DNA from: Ophiura sarsii | Taxonomy: Eukaryota; Echinodermata; Ophiuroidea; Amphilepidida; Ophiuridae | Length of the DNA stretch: 64,000 nucleotides | NCBI GenBank assembly: GCA_035610835.1 | Contig: CM069449.1 | Location: forward strand, 44,288,768-44,352,767 | Direction: 5' to 3' | Part shown: positions 37,001 to 44,523 of the stretch, piece after piece | Layout of the letters: the number at the start of each line of letters is the position of its first letter | Numbering within the stretch: the first letter of the stretch is position 1 | Notes under the pieces: generated by a model | Database searches by the model: none | Told to the model about the DNA's origin: nothing | What the model saw: only the letters and a program-made list of their open reading frames with translations | Program-made: the position numbers and the translations under genes

Positions 37001-37787
37001 AGAATTTTGTTGTTGCCCTAATTATTTATTGAAAACTCCATTAGATTCCCGCAGCACAGAAATTAAGGAGAGTTGTATAGCCAACATATAAAACCAAGTG
37101 GCATTACATTTAGTAAAGTGCATGAACTTCAACAAATTAATTAAGTGCATTAATTAGCCTAATTTTTTTAATTGTTGTTGTTTTTTACAATTAAGTATAA
37201 TTAATTATGCAGAATGTCTTACAGCCTCCCGCATCACAGGAAACTTTCTAAAAACTATAATTAACAAGCTCCCAAAATTTCAGCTTTGTAGCATTTATAC
37301 TTTTCTTGTAAAAATTAATTAAACATTTTTGCATAGGTTATTTATTTTGCTAGGCCAGCTAGGGGGTCAAAAAAACAATAAGAAACAAAAGAAATGAACG
37401 CTTCAATTTTGCTTCATTTTTGACAATAAAATTGTCATATCTAGAAAACCGTAGCTCCGATCAATCTCAAATTTCAGATTATTGTGGAGCTCAGCAAGCT
37501 CTATTAAAATATCAAATAAAAAATTAGCCATAGGAACAACTTTAATAGGGCTAATACGGTATCTCAGATTATTGGTACCGATTTGTCAGACACATTTTGT
37601 GTTAAGTATACTAGTTGATTGTATTTTGTAACTATCTCTATCTTTTTGAACATTTCAGGGACTTGATGCTGAAGGAAACCCTAGTATACCAGGGATGATA
37701 CCTGGAATGATGCCAGGAATGCCCGGAATGCCAGGGATGCCAGGGATGCCAGGAATGCCAAATCCAGAACAGTGTTCTATCATGTGA
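12883..37787 (+). CDS. PEX19: PEX19, peroxisomal biogenesis factor 19 (complete, 8 coding exons)
   Basis: PEX19 is the cytosolic chaperone and import receptor for peroxisomal membrane proteins and docks on PEX3. Exons 12883-13000, 21486-21583, 24145-24340, 27240-27418, 29405-29584, 30951-31127, 32865-32909 and 37659-37787 join in frame at GT-AG borders and give 373 residues, longer than the 299-aa human protein. Visible landmarks are the PEX3-binding N-terminus (LDDLLDSALEDFDKA, split between exons 1 and 2), a PEX14-type ALFNELF helix in exon 3, the conserved MMQSIMQNLLCKEVLYPSLK in exon 5, and YPKWL in exon 6. The terminal CSIM* is a CaaX box, normally farnesylated. Gly-Met repeats (exon 5) and Pro-Gly-Met repeats (exon 8) account for part of the extra length. 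Identification is secure. Confidence 0.96.
13611..14556. mobile_element. MITE family C, copy 1 (TTAA), split by an RTE fragment
   Basis: Ends AGGGGCACTAAGAGATGTG... and ...CACTTAATGTCCCT are flanked by TTAA (13607, 14557). An RTE-like fragment (13699-14237) sits inside. Other copies are at 42600-42862 (truncated) and 48432-51654 (split by a larger transposon). Confidence 0.8.
13699..14237 (+). mobile_element. RTE-like non-LTR retrotransposon 3' fragment
   Basis: The plus frame 13816-14223 encodes MTYGSETWAPTN...HRWAGHIARL...KRGRPKTRWRDDL, the C-terminal region of RTE-type endonuclease/reverse transcriptase proteins. It ends in a (GAT)n tail, typical of RTE. ACATGTAT is duplicated exactly at both sides (13691-13698, 14238-14245). 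It is 5'-truncated: catalytic motifs are missing. Confidence 0.85.
15501..16811 (+). repeat. 5' LTR (1311 bp)
   Basis: TG...CA boundaries. It is almost identical to the 3' LTR over its first ~1.1 kb; I see a handful of substitutions. It contains an eight-unit hairpin minisatellite (about 16055-16500). The last ~100 bp diverge more. Confidence 0.9.
16055..16500 (+). repeat. LTR-internal array of ~8 hairpin units (5' LTR)
   Basis: Units of about 55-65 bp share CACCGTCTAATTA, CACCGTAGCGTAGTACT and a small palindrome CACACAGG-(N)GAAATAA..-CCTGTGTG. Each can fold as a short hairpin with an 8-bp stem. The array is repeated in the 3' LTR at 19205-19650. Confidence 0.85.
16815..16830 (+). other. Primer binding site, tRNA-Leu type
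   Basis: TGGTGTCAGATGTGGG lies 3 nt after the 5' LTR end. It is complementary to the 3' end of animal tRNA-Leu including CCA, with one mismatch. Confidence 0.8.
17085..17765 (+). CDS. Retrotransposon gag protein with CCHC zinc knuckle
   Basis: A 226-aa ORF starting MDSVENWGEHPNDR. A coiled-coil-like charged helix (about residues 15-65) is followed by a linker, a basic KKQREERKRT stretch and one zinc knuckle CYSCKKIGHYQRNC (CX2CX4HX4C, about residue 141). The tail is Pro/Arg-rich. Only one knuckle and no fused pol are visible; the ORF closes with a stop and the next 870 bp lacks coding motifs. It probably packages the element's own RNA. No capsid motif can be assigned by eye. Confidence 0.8.
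   Translation: MDSVENWGEHPNDRIDDLEQDVKALHALLAYERIYVQEIKEERDQLRRRLEVMEQLNAEKQQERKCFMNAEQVKVPKMHYSCVLGEETVVDTGGLEQRLATMEKEFKAFRESTTINKPAAYRPRRIRLNKKQREERKRTACCYSCKKIGHYQRNCVQQVNQLQFAHGYGRPELPSVRRTPFAELRCVTTAPRRVAPVPAPRRVTPTREVPVSPPRRGINLAINNVK
17766..18652 (+). other. Non-coding 3' internal region of the LTR element
   Basis: Occupies the place of pol but has no ORF longer than about 66 codons and no recognisable protease, RT or integrase motif. It ends in the purine-rich tract GGGTGGGGGG, two bases (CTC region) before the 3' LTR. Confidence 0.7.
19684..20418 (+). mobile_element. L2/CR1-like non-LTR retrotransposon 3' fragment
   Basis: Encodes LGVMFDSNLTMDCHV...RLDSNNSLLYG...LQNIAARII...LHWLPIEQRLKYKI, then, after a one-base frameshift near 20025, ILHDAAPSYLTELVQPYVP...FQVAAPKLWNSLP...FKKNLKTYLYSEAFA*. 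This is the C-terminal half of a reverse transcriptase ORF. It has an (ATT)n tail and the target duplication TTAAAG (19678-19683, 20419-20424). It is young in relation to its host LTR but already inactivated. Confidence 0.88.
20599..20950. mobile_element. MITE family E (TTAA target) in the 3' LTR
   Basis: Ends AGACCCAGGCATCTACT / AGTAGATGCCTGGGTCT with TTAA on both sides. Comparison with the 5' LTR shows the empty site, confirming exact insertion at TTAA. Confidence 0.9.
21167..21257. repeat. Perfect palindrome, 44-bp arms, 3-nt spacer
   Basis: Arms 21167-21210 and 21214-21257 are exact reverse complements around AGT. It lies in PEX19 intron 1, about 230 bp before exon 2. Confidence 0.93.
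21486..21583 (+). CDS. PEX19: PEX19 coding exon 2
   Basis: The acceptor follows TTTTTTCATTGCAG and the donor is GTACGG at 21584; phase 1 in, phase 0 out. It encodes SALEDFDKAAPTQPSAP and so on, finishing the PEX3-binding motif and running into a Pro/Ser/Thr linker. Confidence 0.92.
21607..22949. mobile_element. hAT-like element, CAGTGGCGTA ends, copy 1
   Basis: Ends CAGTGGCGTAACTAG / CTGGTTACGCCACTG are flanked by TGCTGCTA / TGCTGGTA (7 of 8). 1343 bp, no transposase. Subterminal G-tracts. It contains the inverted-repeat element at 21787-22111. Located in PEX19 intron 2. Confidence 0.82.
21787..22111. mobile_element. Small foldback element, CACTGCAAATTATGAGCG ends
   Basis: The 46-bp ends CACTGCAAATTATGAGCGTT... 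are inverted exactly at 22066-22111. The interior repeats AAAAGTAAAC several times. Target duplication not clear. Confidence 0.75.
22999..23621. mobile_element. hAT-like element, CAGTGGCGTA ends, copy 2
   Basis: Ends CAGTGGCGTAGCCAG / CTAGCTACGTCACTG, flanked by exact 8-bp duplications CTCATCCA (22991-22998, 23622-23629). 623 bp, non-coding, in PEX19 intron 2. Confidence 0.88.
24145..24340 (+). CDS. PEX19: PEX19 coding exon 3
   Basis: The acceptor is TTTTTTGTTACCAG and the donor GTATGT at 24341; phase 0 in, phase 1 out. It encodes SQEALFNELFNSG and an acidic helical stretch matching human KFFQELFDSEL and downstream. A CAGCAG acceptor repeat allows one-codon slippage. A small TIR element starts about 20 nt after the donor. 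Confidence 0.92.
24364..24557. mobile_element. Short TIR element, ACTGTANAAGTGG ends, copy 1
   Basis: Inverted ACTGTACAAGTGGTAATTTT / CCACTTTACAACAGT ends. It begins 23 nt after the PEX19 exon 3 border. Related copy at 31653. Confidence 0.6.
24637..26590. mobile_element. ~1.95-kb foldback element with a second foldback inside
   Basis: The outer arms match in inversion, for example TCAGTTCCAAATTGGCGAG (24637) with the inverted copy ending at 26590, and GGCGTTGTAACATATACTTG with its inverse near 26400. The inner element 25036-26290 has its own ends AGGCCAAATAAAAATAAAAT / inverse. No coding potential. PEX19 intron 3. Confidence 0.7.
25036..26290. mobile_element. 1.25-kb foldback element, AGGCCAAATAAAAATAAAAT ends
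   Basis: About 35-bp inverted ends, continuing TGTTGTTTCCGGTAAC. It lies at the centre of the larger palindrome. Contains an (AG)n tract at 26099-26113. Confidence 0.72.
27240..27418 (+). CDS. PEX19: PEX19 coding exon 4
   Basis: The acceptor is TTATTTCAG and the donor GTGGGT at 27419. It encodes a Ser/Pro/Thr-rich linker, then TLGETLNRLSQNAQDLQ, matching human KETLSGLAKNATDLQ. A 575-bp foldback element begins 23 nt into the intron. Confidence 0.92.
27442..28016. mobile_element. 575-bp foldback element, CAGTCATCACAATTTAG ends
   Basis: Arms of about 250 bp are inverted around ~27730. TA flanks both ends, as in Tc1/mariner-type MITEs. It starts 23 nt downstream of the PEX19 exon 4 border. Confidence 0.82.
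28210..28492. mobile_element. MITE with CCTATTGCATAAAAG ends
   Basis: GGATCCTATTGCATAAAAGT is inverted, with changes, as CTTTTATTCAATAGGGCC at the far end. The interior has many CTTAAG-type steps. Target duplication unclear. Confidence 0.55.
28587..28932. mobile_element. MITE family A, copy 3
   Basis: AGGTAGATG...CATCTACCT with TTAA at both ends; PEX19 intron 4. Confidence 0.87.
29405..29584 (+). CDS. PEX19: PEX19 coding exon 5
   Basis: The acceptor is GTGCATTTCAG and the donor GTGAGT; exactly 60 codons, phase 0. It encodes a Gly-Met run (MNMGGMGGMGG) and then MMQSIMQNLLCKEVLYPSLK, the most conserved block of PEX19, from the C-terminal cargo-binding domain. Confidence 0.95.
30252..30312. 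mobile_element. MITE family A, 3' remnant
   Basis: About 60 bp ending ACATCTACCT|TTAA, with a short insert (CCAGCAATC) relative to other copies. Confidence 0.6.
30361..30725. mobile_element. Foldback element with GACTTAAGGAAG ends
   Basis: GACTTAAGGAAGTTTTTTG and GTGAGTGCTGTAATTATTGAA are both inverted near 30665-30725. The right part contains family G-like sequence ending at TTAA 30661. PEX19 intron 5. Confidence 0.65.
30951..31127 (+). CDS. PEX19: PEX19 coding exon 6
   Basis: The acceptor is CCTTTACCAG and the donor GTTGGT at 31128; 59 codons, phase 0. It encodes YPKWLTDNKEDL...IMQRLCGEYEEE...VMDLIQQ, helices of the cargo-binding domain. A foldback element starts about 25 nt after the donor. 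Confidence 0.94.
31152..31582. mobile_element. Foldback element just after PEX19 exon 6
   Basis: TAGGCCAAAAAAA...GGTTTGTCTCAAAGCTTGCG is inverted as CGCAAGCTTTGAGACAAACC...GGCCTTA. It begins 24 nt after the exon border. Confidence 0.72.
31653..31864. mobile_element. Short TIR element, ACTGTANAAGTGG ends, copy 2
   Basis: TACTGTAAACGTGG / CCACTTTTACAGTA ends with TA flanks; related to the element at 24364. Confidence 0.6.
32865..32909 (+). CDS. PEX19: PEX19 coding micro-exon 7
   Basis: A 45-nt exon between ATATTCTTTTGCAG and GTGAGT. It encodes MEVLGQPPKEIVGDM, matching human LQDLGHPPKELAGEM. It is too short to be found by ORF length and was recognised by homology and by preserved phase 0. Confidence 0.93.
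33030..33300 (-). pseudogene. Non-LTR retrotransposon ORF2 3' relic
   Basis: The minus frame reads RLLHAINTQMLSYFGHISRR...LEKMIMQGMIEGKTKQGRP, the C-terminal tail of RTE-like endonuclease/reverse transcriptase proteins. A frameshift follows at GRPHSR. PEX19 intron 7. Confidence 0.75.
33330..33629. mobile_element. TA-target MITE, CCGTATTATCCC ends, copy 2
   Basis: 300 bp, CCGTATTATCCC...GGGATAATACGG, TA flanks (33328-33329, 33630-33631). Confidence 0.85.
33741..34340. mobile_element. MITE family A, copy 4, with a retro-insert
   Basis: AGGTAGATG...CATCTACCT with TTAA flanks (33737, 34341). It is interrupted by ~245 bp that starts T-rich and is flanked by the 13-bp duplication ATCATACTGAAAT. 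Confidence 0.85.
33848..34090 (-). mobile_element. Retrotransposed insert with 13-bp target duplication
   Basis: ATCATACTGAAAT occurs on both sides; other family A copies have it once. A T-rich left edge suggests a poly(A)-tailed transcript inserted on the minus strand. No gene or SINE head recognised. Confidence 0.6.
34291..35304. repeat. 508-bp tandem duplication, two units
   Basis: Units of about 508 bp (34291-34798 and 34799-35304) differ by a few bases. Each starts inside the family A MITE tail, so the duplication followed that insertion. Confidence 0.88.
35497..36030. mobile_element. TIR element, GTGTCTAAGGGCG ends
   Basis: GTGTCTAAGGGCGCGTT is inverted, with a 2-nt change, as ACGCCCTTAGTGACAC. 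Contains GATGTAGGGTCGA and GAACTCGATGCTACATCGAG palindromes. Flanking 35450-35490 is itself inverted at 36250-36290, suggesting insertion within an older foldback. Confidence 0.65.
36328..37559. mobile_element. TA-target MITE, CCGTATTATCCC ends, copy 3 (with nested element)
   Basis: The left end CCGTATTATCCCTATTAAGC at TA and the right end GGGCTAATACGG at TA belong together. Between them sits the family D foldback (36763-37541), which lies about 100 bp before PEX19 exon 8. Confidence 0.78.
36763..37541. mobile_element. MITE family D foldback (TTAA target)
   Basis: GGTTGTTCCTATGGCTAATT... is inverted at ...AATTAGCCATAGGAACAAC. TTAA on both sides. Arms of about 150 bp. Confidence 0.85.
37659..37787 (+). 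CDS. PEX19: PEX19 coding exon 8 with CaaX stop
   Basis: The acceptor follows TTTGAACATTTCAG. It encodes GLDAEGNPSIPG, then about seven PGM-type repeats, then NPEQCSIM and stop. CSIM is a farnesylation signal (human PEX19 ends CLIM). The Pro-Gly-Met stretch is unusual and accompanies a repeat that continues into the 3' UTR. Confidence 0.95.
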   Translation, partial: GLDAEGNPSIPGMIPGMMPGMPGMPGMPGMPGMPNPEQCSIM

Positions 37788-38130
37788 AGGCCATGTGATA
37801 ACCATGCGAAGCCCATGTGATGAGCATGTGACGGACTTGTAATGAGGATGTGAAGGCCTCCTGTGGAAGAGCATGTGATGATCAAATGATTGTGGAGACT
37901 AATATCAAATAAATACCAAGTGAATACTATGTGATAGTCATGTGATTACTATGTGATGGTCATATGTGATTACCATGTGATGGTCTGGTCTTGGTTATGC
38001 AAAAGGCCATGTGATTGCCATGTGATTACCATGTGATGGTCTTGGTCATGCAAAGGCCATGTGATGGTCATGTGATTACCATGTGACAATCATTAGGAGA
38101 GCATGATATATACATCATGATCTTATGATT
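37788..38130 (+). repeat. PEX19: ATGTGA-rich degenerate repeat in the PEX19 3' UTR
   Basis: At least 17 copies of ATGTGA, mostly inside a CCATGTGATNACC or TCATGTGATTACC unit, lie in about 320 bp right after the stop codon. The stop context itself is ATCATGTGA, so the array may have grown from it. A candidate AATAAA polyadenylation signal lies near 38227. Confidence 0.75.
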
Positions 38131-38230
38131 GTGAAAACAATATGATCGTGAGGAATGCCATGCCATATACTGTGACAAACATTTTAATAATGATACATGT
38201 GCATGCAATGCAAGGTGACACTGTTAAATA

Positions 38231-38919
38231 AATTCAATTGAATTTGTGAACCCAAGTCAACAATCACAAGCACTATCATATGTCATAAGACGTTCAAACA
38301 TGGTTAAACATCCCATTGATGGATACAATAAGCACCACTCATATCGTTATAATCTCGGCTACTTGACACGATGGTGGATGTCTCGGACAGTGATCTGTGT
38401 ATAAAGATCAATTCAATTCTTCAACTGTTTCAGAAAAGGGACGAGGTATTAATTAGTATACTGATGAAAGAATCAATCAAATAAGTGATAAAACCTCCCG
38501 ATATTTGTAAAGAATTTCCATAGATTCCGAAACAAATATTTAACTGAAGATTACATTTCAATCAGTTGAAAATTAATGCCTGAGTTGGATGGGCATGACA
38601 TGAATCAATGGAACAAATTATTAGTTGATGTGTAATCGATAGCCAGGTGATTGGTACCAAGTGCGAAAAGTGGAAGTGGAAGTCTAACGATCAGAATGCG
38701 TGAAGGTGTTTGACTGTTTGTATGACAAAGGACAATTGGCACCTATATTATACCCATTGAAAATTGTAATAACCACGTTTAAACGTCTTGTCATAGGTCA
38801 TATTGATCTCAATTTGGCAACCAGTGGACACAAGCGAACTCCAAGGCGTTCACTTGTATACAAAGGTGGCTATTGTTCTCTTTAAAGGTTATTATTTTTT
38901 CATGAACGTTGGTGTGCAC
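38231..38919. other. Region without recognised features
   Basis: Downstream of PEX19. No ORF with family similarity and no clear TIR pair seen. It may include the end of the PEX19 3' UTR. Confidence 0.4.
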
Positions 38920-39194
38920 CAGTGGCGTACCCAGCTTTTGGAAACTGGGGGGGGGGGGGGGGGCAAGGGGGCACAACATATTTGTATCGACGAAAGGCAT
39001 GATGAACCGACAAAAAAAAAATTTTCCCCGTCAGCAGAAATCTTGATAAGTGGGGGAGATAAGGATGACGTTGTCCTATACACCGGCAAACAAAATCGCA
39101 TGGTCAAAATCACAAATGTACCGATGGGAGCTCGTGTGTACCGACGGGGTTATTCCAGGGGGGGGGGGCACTGGACCCCCTGGGTACGCCACTG
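38920..39194. mobile_element. hAT-like MITE, CAGTGGCGTA ends, copy 3
   Basis: Ends CAGTGGCGTACCCAG / CTGGGTACGCCACTG with exact 8-bp duplications GTGTGCAC (38912-38919, 39195-39202). Subterminal runs of 20 or so G. Confidence 0.9.
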
Positions 39195-40266
39195 GTGTGC
39201 ACTCACAGCAAGGGGATGTTTATATTCATGAACTTATCTCTCGGGTTAAAGATGTAAACAAAAAACGTTTAGGCTCCATTCTGATAGTCCACACTTGATC
39301 ATGATAGCCACATTTGCATAAAGGTGAATCCCAGGGGGAAACTACAGTTATAATAACAAAGTATTCCAGACATGATATAATAATGATGAATAATATATTA
39401 ACAATCTGAAGCAGTATTGTTACAATGACCCACGGTGTCCATTTATGGTATGTGTATCATTTTACTATCTAATAATGAAAGAGAAAACAAATTTGAATAC
39501 AGGGTGTATCATAAAAAAAATGCAACACTTTTTGATTTAAATTAACCATAGCCTACCTGATGACAAATCACCATTTATCTAATGTTTTTATATCAGGGGT
39601 GTGAAATTCAAATGGCCGATTTTAAGCTACTTTATCCGGGAACTTAAACTTGTGTGTGATCATATCTTAATTACGCTGATTGTCGTCCGCTTATAGGTAT
39701 AGACTCAATTGAAGTTTACACAGAATTGTTGGAAAAATTGTACAGTTTTGAAAATTATGATAAAACTTACGCGCTGGACGGATTTTACAAGCCTTTTTTA
39801 AATATGATACTTCACGTTTCATTGTTTGTTTAATACATTTGAATTCATTTTCTCGCGTTACACCATAACGTCGTTGATTGTGTCTGACGGCCTTGATGCA
39901 AGTCTACATACATTCCTTGCATATTTTCGTTGATGCGACCTTTTTTCTGTGTGTTATCATAAAGTGGCGCTGTTGTATTTATGACGTCTTGACGACACTG
40001 CTCTCTGAGCTCATTACCATAATCATAAAACGTGACCCGTTATTTACATATGCGCAGCATAGGAGTTTCCTAATCCTATACCAACATTAATACTAGTATC
40101 CCTGGTTATATATTATAAAGCTATGTCTAAAATATCTCATAGTCAACTTTGAGCAGTATTGGGAAAAAATTGACCAAGAAATAGATATTGCTCACATTTA
40201 ACTACCAGATATACAAGACATAGTGCTAAACTACTTTGTAGTAATACCTACAGTTTAGATGATTAA

Positions 40267-40651
40267 AGGTATATTATGTGATCTTTCCAGGGAACGCCCT
40301 CAACATCGAAAAAAAAAAAAAAAGCAGATTTTCTTGCAGATTTACATTTCTGATCATAAATCGGACATACATTCCAAGTTACAGGGCGATACGATTCTTA
40401 ATTACTTCAAAATCATGGTTTTAGAGTGAAAATAAACTGTCGGATGTCGATTTTTTGTCCGACAACTTATTTTACTCTAGTCTAAATTCCCTCTAAAACC
40501 ATGATTTTGAGGTAATTAGGAATCGTATTGCTCTGTAACTTGGAATATATTTATGATTTATGATCAGAAATGTAAATCTGCAAGAAAATCTACTTTCTAA
40601 AAAAAATCATGAATAGAGGGCGCTCTCTGGAAAAGATCACATAATATGCCT
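40267..40651. mobile_element. MITE family B, copy 2
   Basis: AGGTATATTATGTGATC...GATCACATAATATGCCT with TTAA on both sides; nearly all inverted repeat. Confidence 0.88.
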
Positions 40652-40671
40652 TTAAGTAATTTTCTTTATAG

Positions 40672-42511
40672 TAGGAGTGGGCTATAGAGGGTCATTTTTA
40701 GGTCATAGTTTCAGATCACGCTTGCTACATGGTTTTTTGATGACTTTATGCATACTGACAACATATTCAAAAAAAAAATTGAAAAAAATGCAAAATCCAG
40801 GGGGCCCCGGCCAAAAAACCACAAAAAGTCGGCCATTTTGGAAAAAACAGACTTTTGATCATAACTCAGTCATTTTTGGTCTAATTTATTTGATTTTGGT
40901 GGCAATATCCATGTTTTAGGGTACAGTATGTCATTCTATGCTGGTTTCGTCTCATATAACCCCTTCGTTTTCTTGTAATAGCTGATTTTGGTCAAATTTG
41001 GACTGTGAGGGCGCTTTGCAAAAAAGTAGCTATCGCATTAATAAAAATGAATTTGAATACATGAAATATGTTAAGAGTGTGTCAAGAAACATTGTCTGAA
41101 GATGTGAGCATGTTACCCCATTTCATTTTACCGTGGCATCCACTTTAAAATCACAAGAACGCGTTAAAAGCACTTCCATAGGATAGTACAGGGGTCAACG
41201 AACTTTCATTAGTGTGTGTTTCAATGGAGACAATTCAAAGATGTTCAAAATGGTGTAGCTTCAAAACTGAGACGAATATACCTGAAGGGATAGGCAGCTC
41301 CGTGTATTGCCATTCAATTCTACGAACCAGGTCTTGCACGGCAGTGCACGGTAGGCCCCTATTGATCTCAAACCAACCCAAGCAGAACCTACAAAACAGG
41401 TTGTGCGCATGCACACGCATGCGTCGATTTGTCCTGCTCTCACTTCTGAGTTTAAACCATGATCATTATGATTACGCATACAGACTGTGATCAATTTATA
41501 TTGCTACAATTATGGTATTTCAGAAAAAGTATGCCAATTAAAACCTACTAGTGACTAGAATTTAGATTTAAAGTGAATTGAAACACAACAAATTTGGTAT
41601 TTTTATACATCAACAGATAAGTGTTTCAGCTCAACCACATTCGAATATTTGTATTTCAATTCATATTAAATCTAAACACAAACCATGCACTTTGAATATC
41701 ATAATACATTGTTTATGTATTGAACTATGGCGCTAGTAGGTTTTAATTGGCATACTTCTCATGAAATGTCATAATTCTAGCAATATAAATGCGTAATCAT
41801 TTTAGAAATCTATCACAGTCTGTATGTCGGTGACCGTCCGATACTACATGGTATTCAGGTTGTTAAGAAGATCGTAACACACGTGTGGATAACACTAAAT
41901 TTGAAATAGCGCGGTAACTCACATAATGAGGTCGTGCTACAAATTAAACTGAATGGTGATGATCGATTGGCATCAAGCGTAACAATACCGTGTTAGACTT
42001 GCACCGCTGCACATAACAGGAATGAATAGAGCTTCTTATCCCTTCAGGTATATTCGTCTCAGCTTCAAAACAACAAATGGTATTTTACTCAGATTTTCAG
42101 GAAATGCCTAAAATGTAACTCCTATCATATTTCAACATTAAAATTTGAGATGCTTCGATGCGAAAGGTATTTTTTTAAACAGCGCCCTCACAGGGCTATT
42201 TTCACTAAAAATGCCATTTTCAGGAAAACGAAACATCGTCATGCGATAAAAGTTGTATAAGATTATTCCATGTCCCAACAAACATGGGTATTGCCACCAA
42301 AATCAAATTGATTGGACCAAAAATGATTGATTTATGATCAAAATACTGTTTTTCCATAATGGCCGACTTTTTGTGGTTTTTTGGCCGGGGCACCCTGGAT
42401 TTTGCATTTAATTCAATTTTTTTTGTGAAAATGTTGTCAGTACGTATAAAGTCATCAAAAATCATGTAGCAAGCGTGATCTGAAACTATGACCCTCTATA
42501 GCCCACTCCTA
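40672..42511. mobile_element. 1.84-kb palindromic (foldback) element
   Basis: TAGGAGTGGGCTATAGAGGG is inverted at 42492-42511. Matching inverted blocks continue to the centre (~41591): for example GACGAATATACCTGAAGGGA at 41270 with its inverse near 42055, and TATGCCAATTAAAACCTACT at 41531 with its inverse near 41740. A 7-bp duplication TTTATAG flanks it (40665-40671, 42512-42518). No transposase. Confidence 0.82.
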
Positions 42512-42599
42512 TTTATAGGAGTGTCTTTTTATGATACATCCTGTATTACAGGTGCGTTTGCGCATTGGAAATGTGCTTGTTTTTAACATTTTAATATGC

Positions 42600-42862
42600 A
42601 TTGCGGCATTGAGACAATGTTTCGCGTGGTTCGCGTTATGTATCACGCATACTGCAGGGGAATACTGTCGGACGTACAATGCTCGTCGCGGCTGTACGAG
42701 CATTTTTGAATCGACGTTTTCTTGTACAAAGAGGGCTGATTTTTCTTAATCCTTATATATGTGTAAGTTCATACATGTAATACAATTATAAAAATATACT
42801 AATCCCAGTTTTTATCATAATGGAGGGCGCAGTCTCCAACACATCTCTTAGTGCCCCTTTAA
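42600..42862. mobile_element. MITE family C, truncated copy
   Basis: Right part of family C: GGTTCGCGTTATGTATCACGC... to ...CTCTTAGTGCCCCT|TTAA. The left part is missing. Confidence 0.75.
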
Positions 42863-43226
42863 TCATTAGGTAAGCGGCGCGAGCGAGCACGTTTTTGCGG
42901 CAGGGGTTATGTGAGACGGTTTCAGTTTTTAACTGAATTGGTCCCGAAAAACGTTCCGCGCGAAGTAGGTTTCAAAATTGTATATAACAACATGGCCATC
43001 GCGCAAAGGTCCACAGAAACCTTTCTGAAGCCATCCTATTAATCTTGATTAATAAAACTTTGAAAATAATTCGCGCATAGCGCTATCAATTTGGCTATTG
43101 TAAAAATAAAAATGTCCTGAAAAACGTTCCTGAACCCATCCTGGCTTGAATAATAAGACATTGAAAATACTTCGCGCGTAAACTGGCTATTGTAACACTA
43201 AAATGGTCCAGAAAAACGTTCCTGAA

Positions 43227-43586
43227 CAGTGACGTAGCCAGGTTATTCATATTGGGGGGTGGGGGGGGGGGGGGGGGGGGGGGCGAGAAGTGAAAATGAA
43301 GCGACAAGATTGTTTTGAGTGAAATTTTTTGACTTTACACCTATTTTTGGCACGATTAAGGTACATTTTGGCTGTAAACAAGCTTGTACCAACGAATATT
43401 GCATTTAGACGACTGTTAAGCGCGCGAAAAATTTTCATATGTGTACTTTTGACAATCATAAATCCATGATTCCTCGGTCAAATGAACCGACAGTGCCAAT
43501 CTCAACCGACACGACGTCAATATTGGGAGGGGGGGGCAATCGCCCCCTACCGCCCCCCCCCCCTCCCCCCTCTGGCTACGCCACTG
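43227..43586. mobile_element. hAT-like MITE, CAGTGACGTA ends, copy 4, in the satellite
   Basis: Ends CAGTGACGTAGCCAG / CTGGCTACGCCACTG. The 8-bp duplication TTCCTGAA (43219-43226, 43587-43594) is part of the satellite unit, so the insertion site is certain. Long G and C tracts. Confidence 0.92.
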
Positions 43587-44016
43587 TTCCTGAAGCCACG
43601 CTATTAAGCTCGAATAATAAAACATTTAAACTAATTCGCGTGTAGCGCGAAAAGAATTGGCTATAAAATAAAAATGTCTAGAAAAAAGTTCCTAAAGCCA
43701 TCTTGTAACGCTTGAATAATAAAATATTGAAACTAATTCACGCGTAGCGCGCAAAAATTGGTTATTGTATAACACTTTAAAATGGTCCAGAAAAACGTTT
43801 CTGAAGCCATATTGAGCGGAAAATGTTGTAAATATAAAAAGGTCTAAAAAAACGTTCCTGAAGCCATCTTTTGAATAATAAGACCGAAACTAATTCGCTC
43901 AAAGCGCGCAACAATTGGTTATAAGACAATCCTCGCTCAGAAGAGATGGATAGGCCTATGGGTGTTATCCCTTTCGACATGAAGTTTATCAAGCGCTGAA
44001 ACTGTTGAACTATTAA

Positions 44017-44330
44017 TGTGATGTTTATAAAAGTATACATTATTGGAAAGGAAATGAGTCAGAGAATCCATCAATGTCACTAAAAAAATTGTACAATATT
44101 GACCAATTTTTTCCGGACACCGTAACAAAATCAGTTTTTGGTAAAAATGCCGACATTACACTAAAAGCATCTACAGACATTTCTCTAGGAGCGCAATTTT
44201 ATTTGAATTTTTGAGGTTAAAACAATCAATTTGTTGACACTTTTTGGTCAACATTTTATAAACTAAACAGTTTTATGAACAAACAAAAAAATGCGCTCCT
44301 AGAGAAGTGTCTTTGGATAGAGAAGACTTG
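44017..44330. mobile_element. MITE family G-like copy
   Basis: TTAA|TGTGATGTTTATAAAAGT and GGAAATGAGTCAGAGAATCC match the family at 1179. The right boundary is not clear. Confidence 0.5.
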
Positions 44331-44523
44331 TAGATTTATTTTGGTACCAAACATACAATAACAGCTATCTGTGTTGCTAAAATACAGACGAAAGTTCCCC
44401 CAACTGTATAGCATTGTATAATGAGCTGAATAATGTCAAGGATTTTAAATAAACGGTGACTTTATAACAGGGCGTTCAGCAAATCAAACAATGTTATGGT
44501 ATTGCGAGTTACAAATCTTTAAA

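Larger units (their letters stand above)
39501..42546. mobile_element. Composite mariner-like TIR region with nested elements
   Basis: ACAGGGTGTATCATAAAAA at 39501 is inverted as TTTTTATGATACATCCTGT at ~42527-42545, resembling mariner ends. A family B MITE (40267-40651) and a 1.84-kb foldback (40672-42511) lie between. The remaining ~800 bp (39520-40260) shows no transposase by eye. Confidence 0.5.

Noticed and set aside
38803..39231. 142-aa ORF with poly-Gly
   Set aside because: It crosses the hAT-like MITE and its G-tract; the glycine run is the tract itself.
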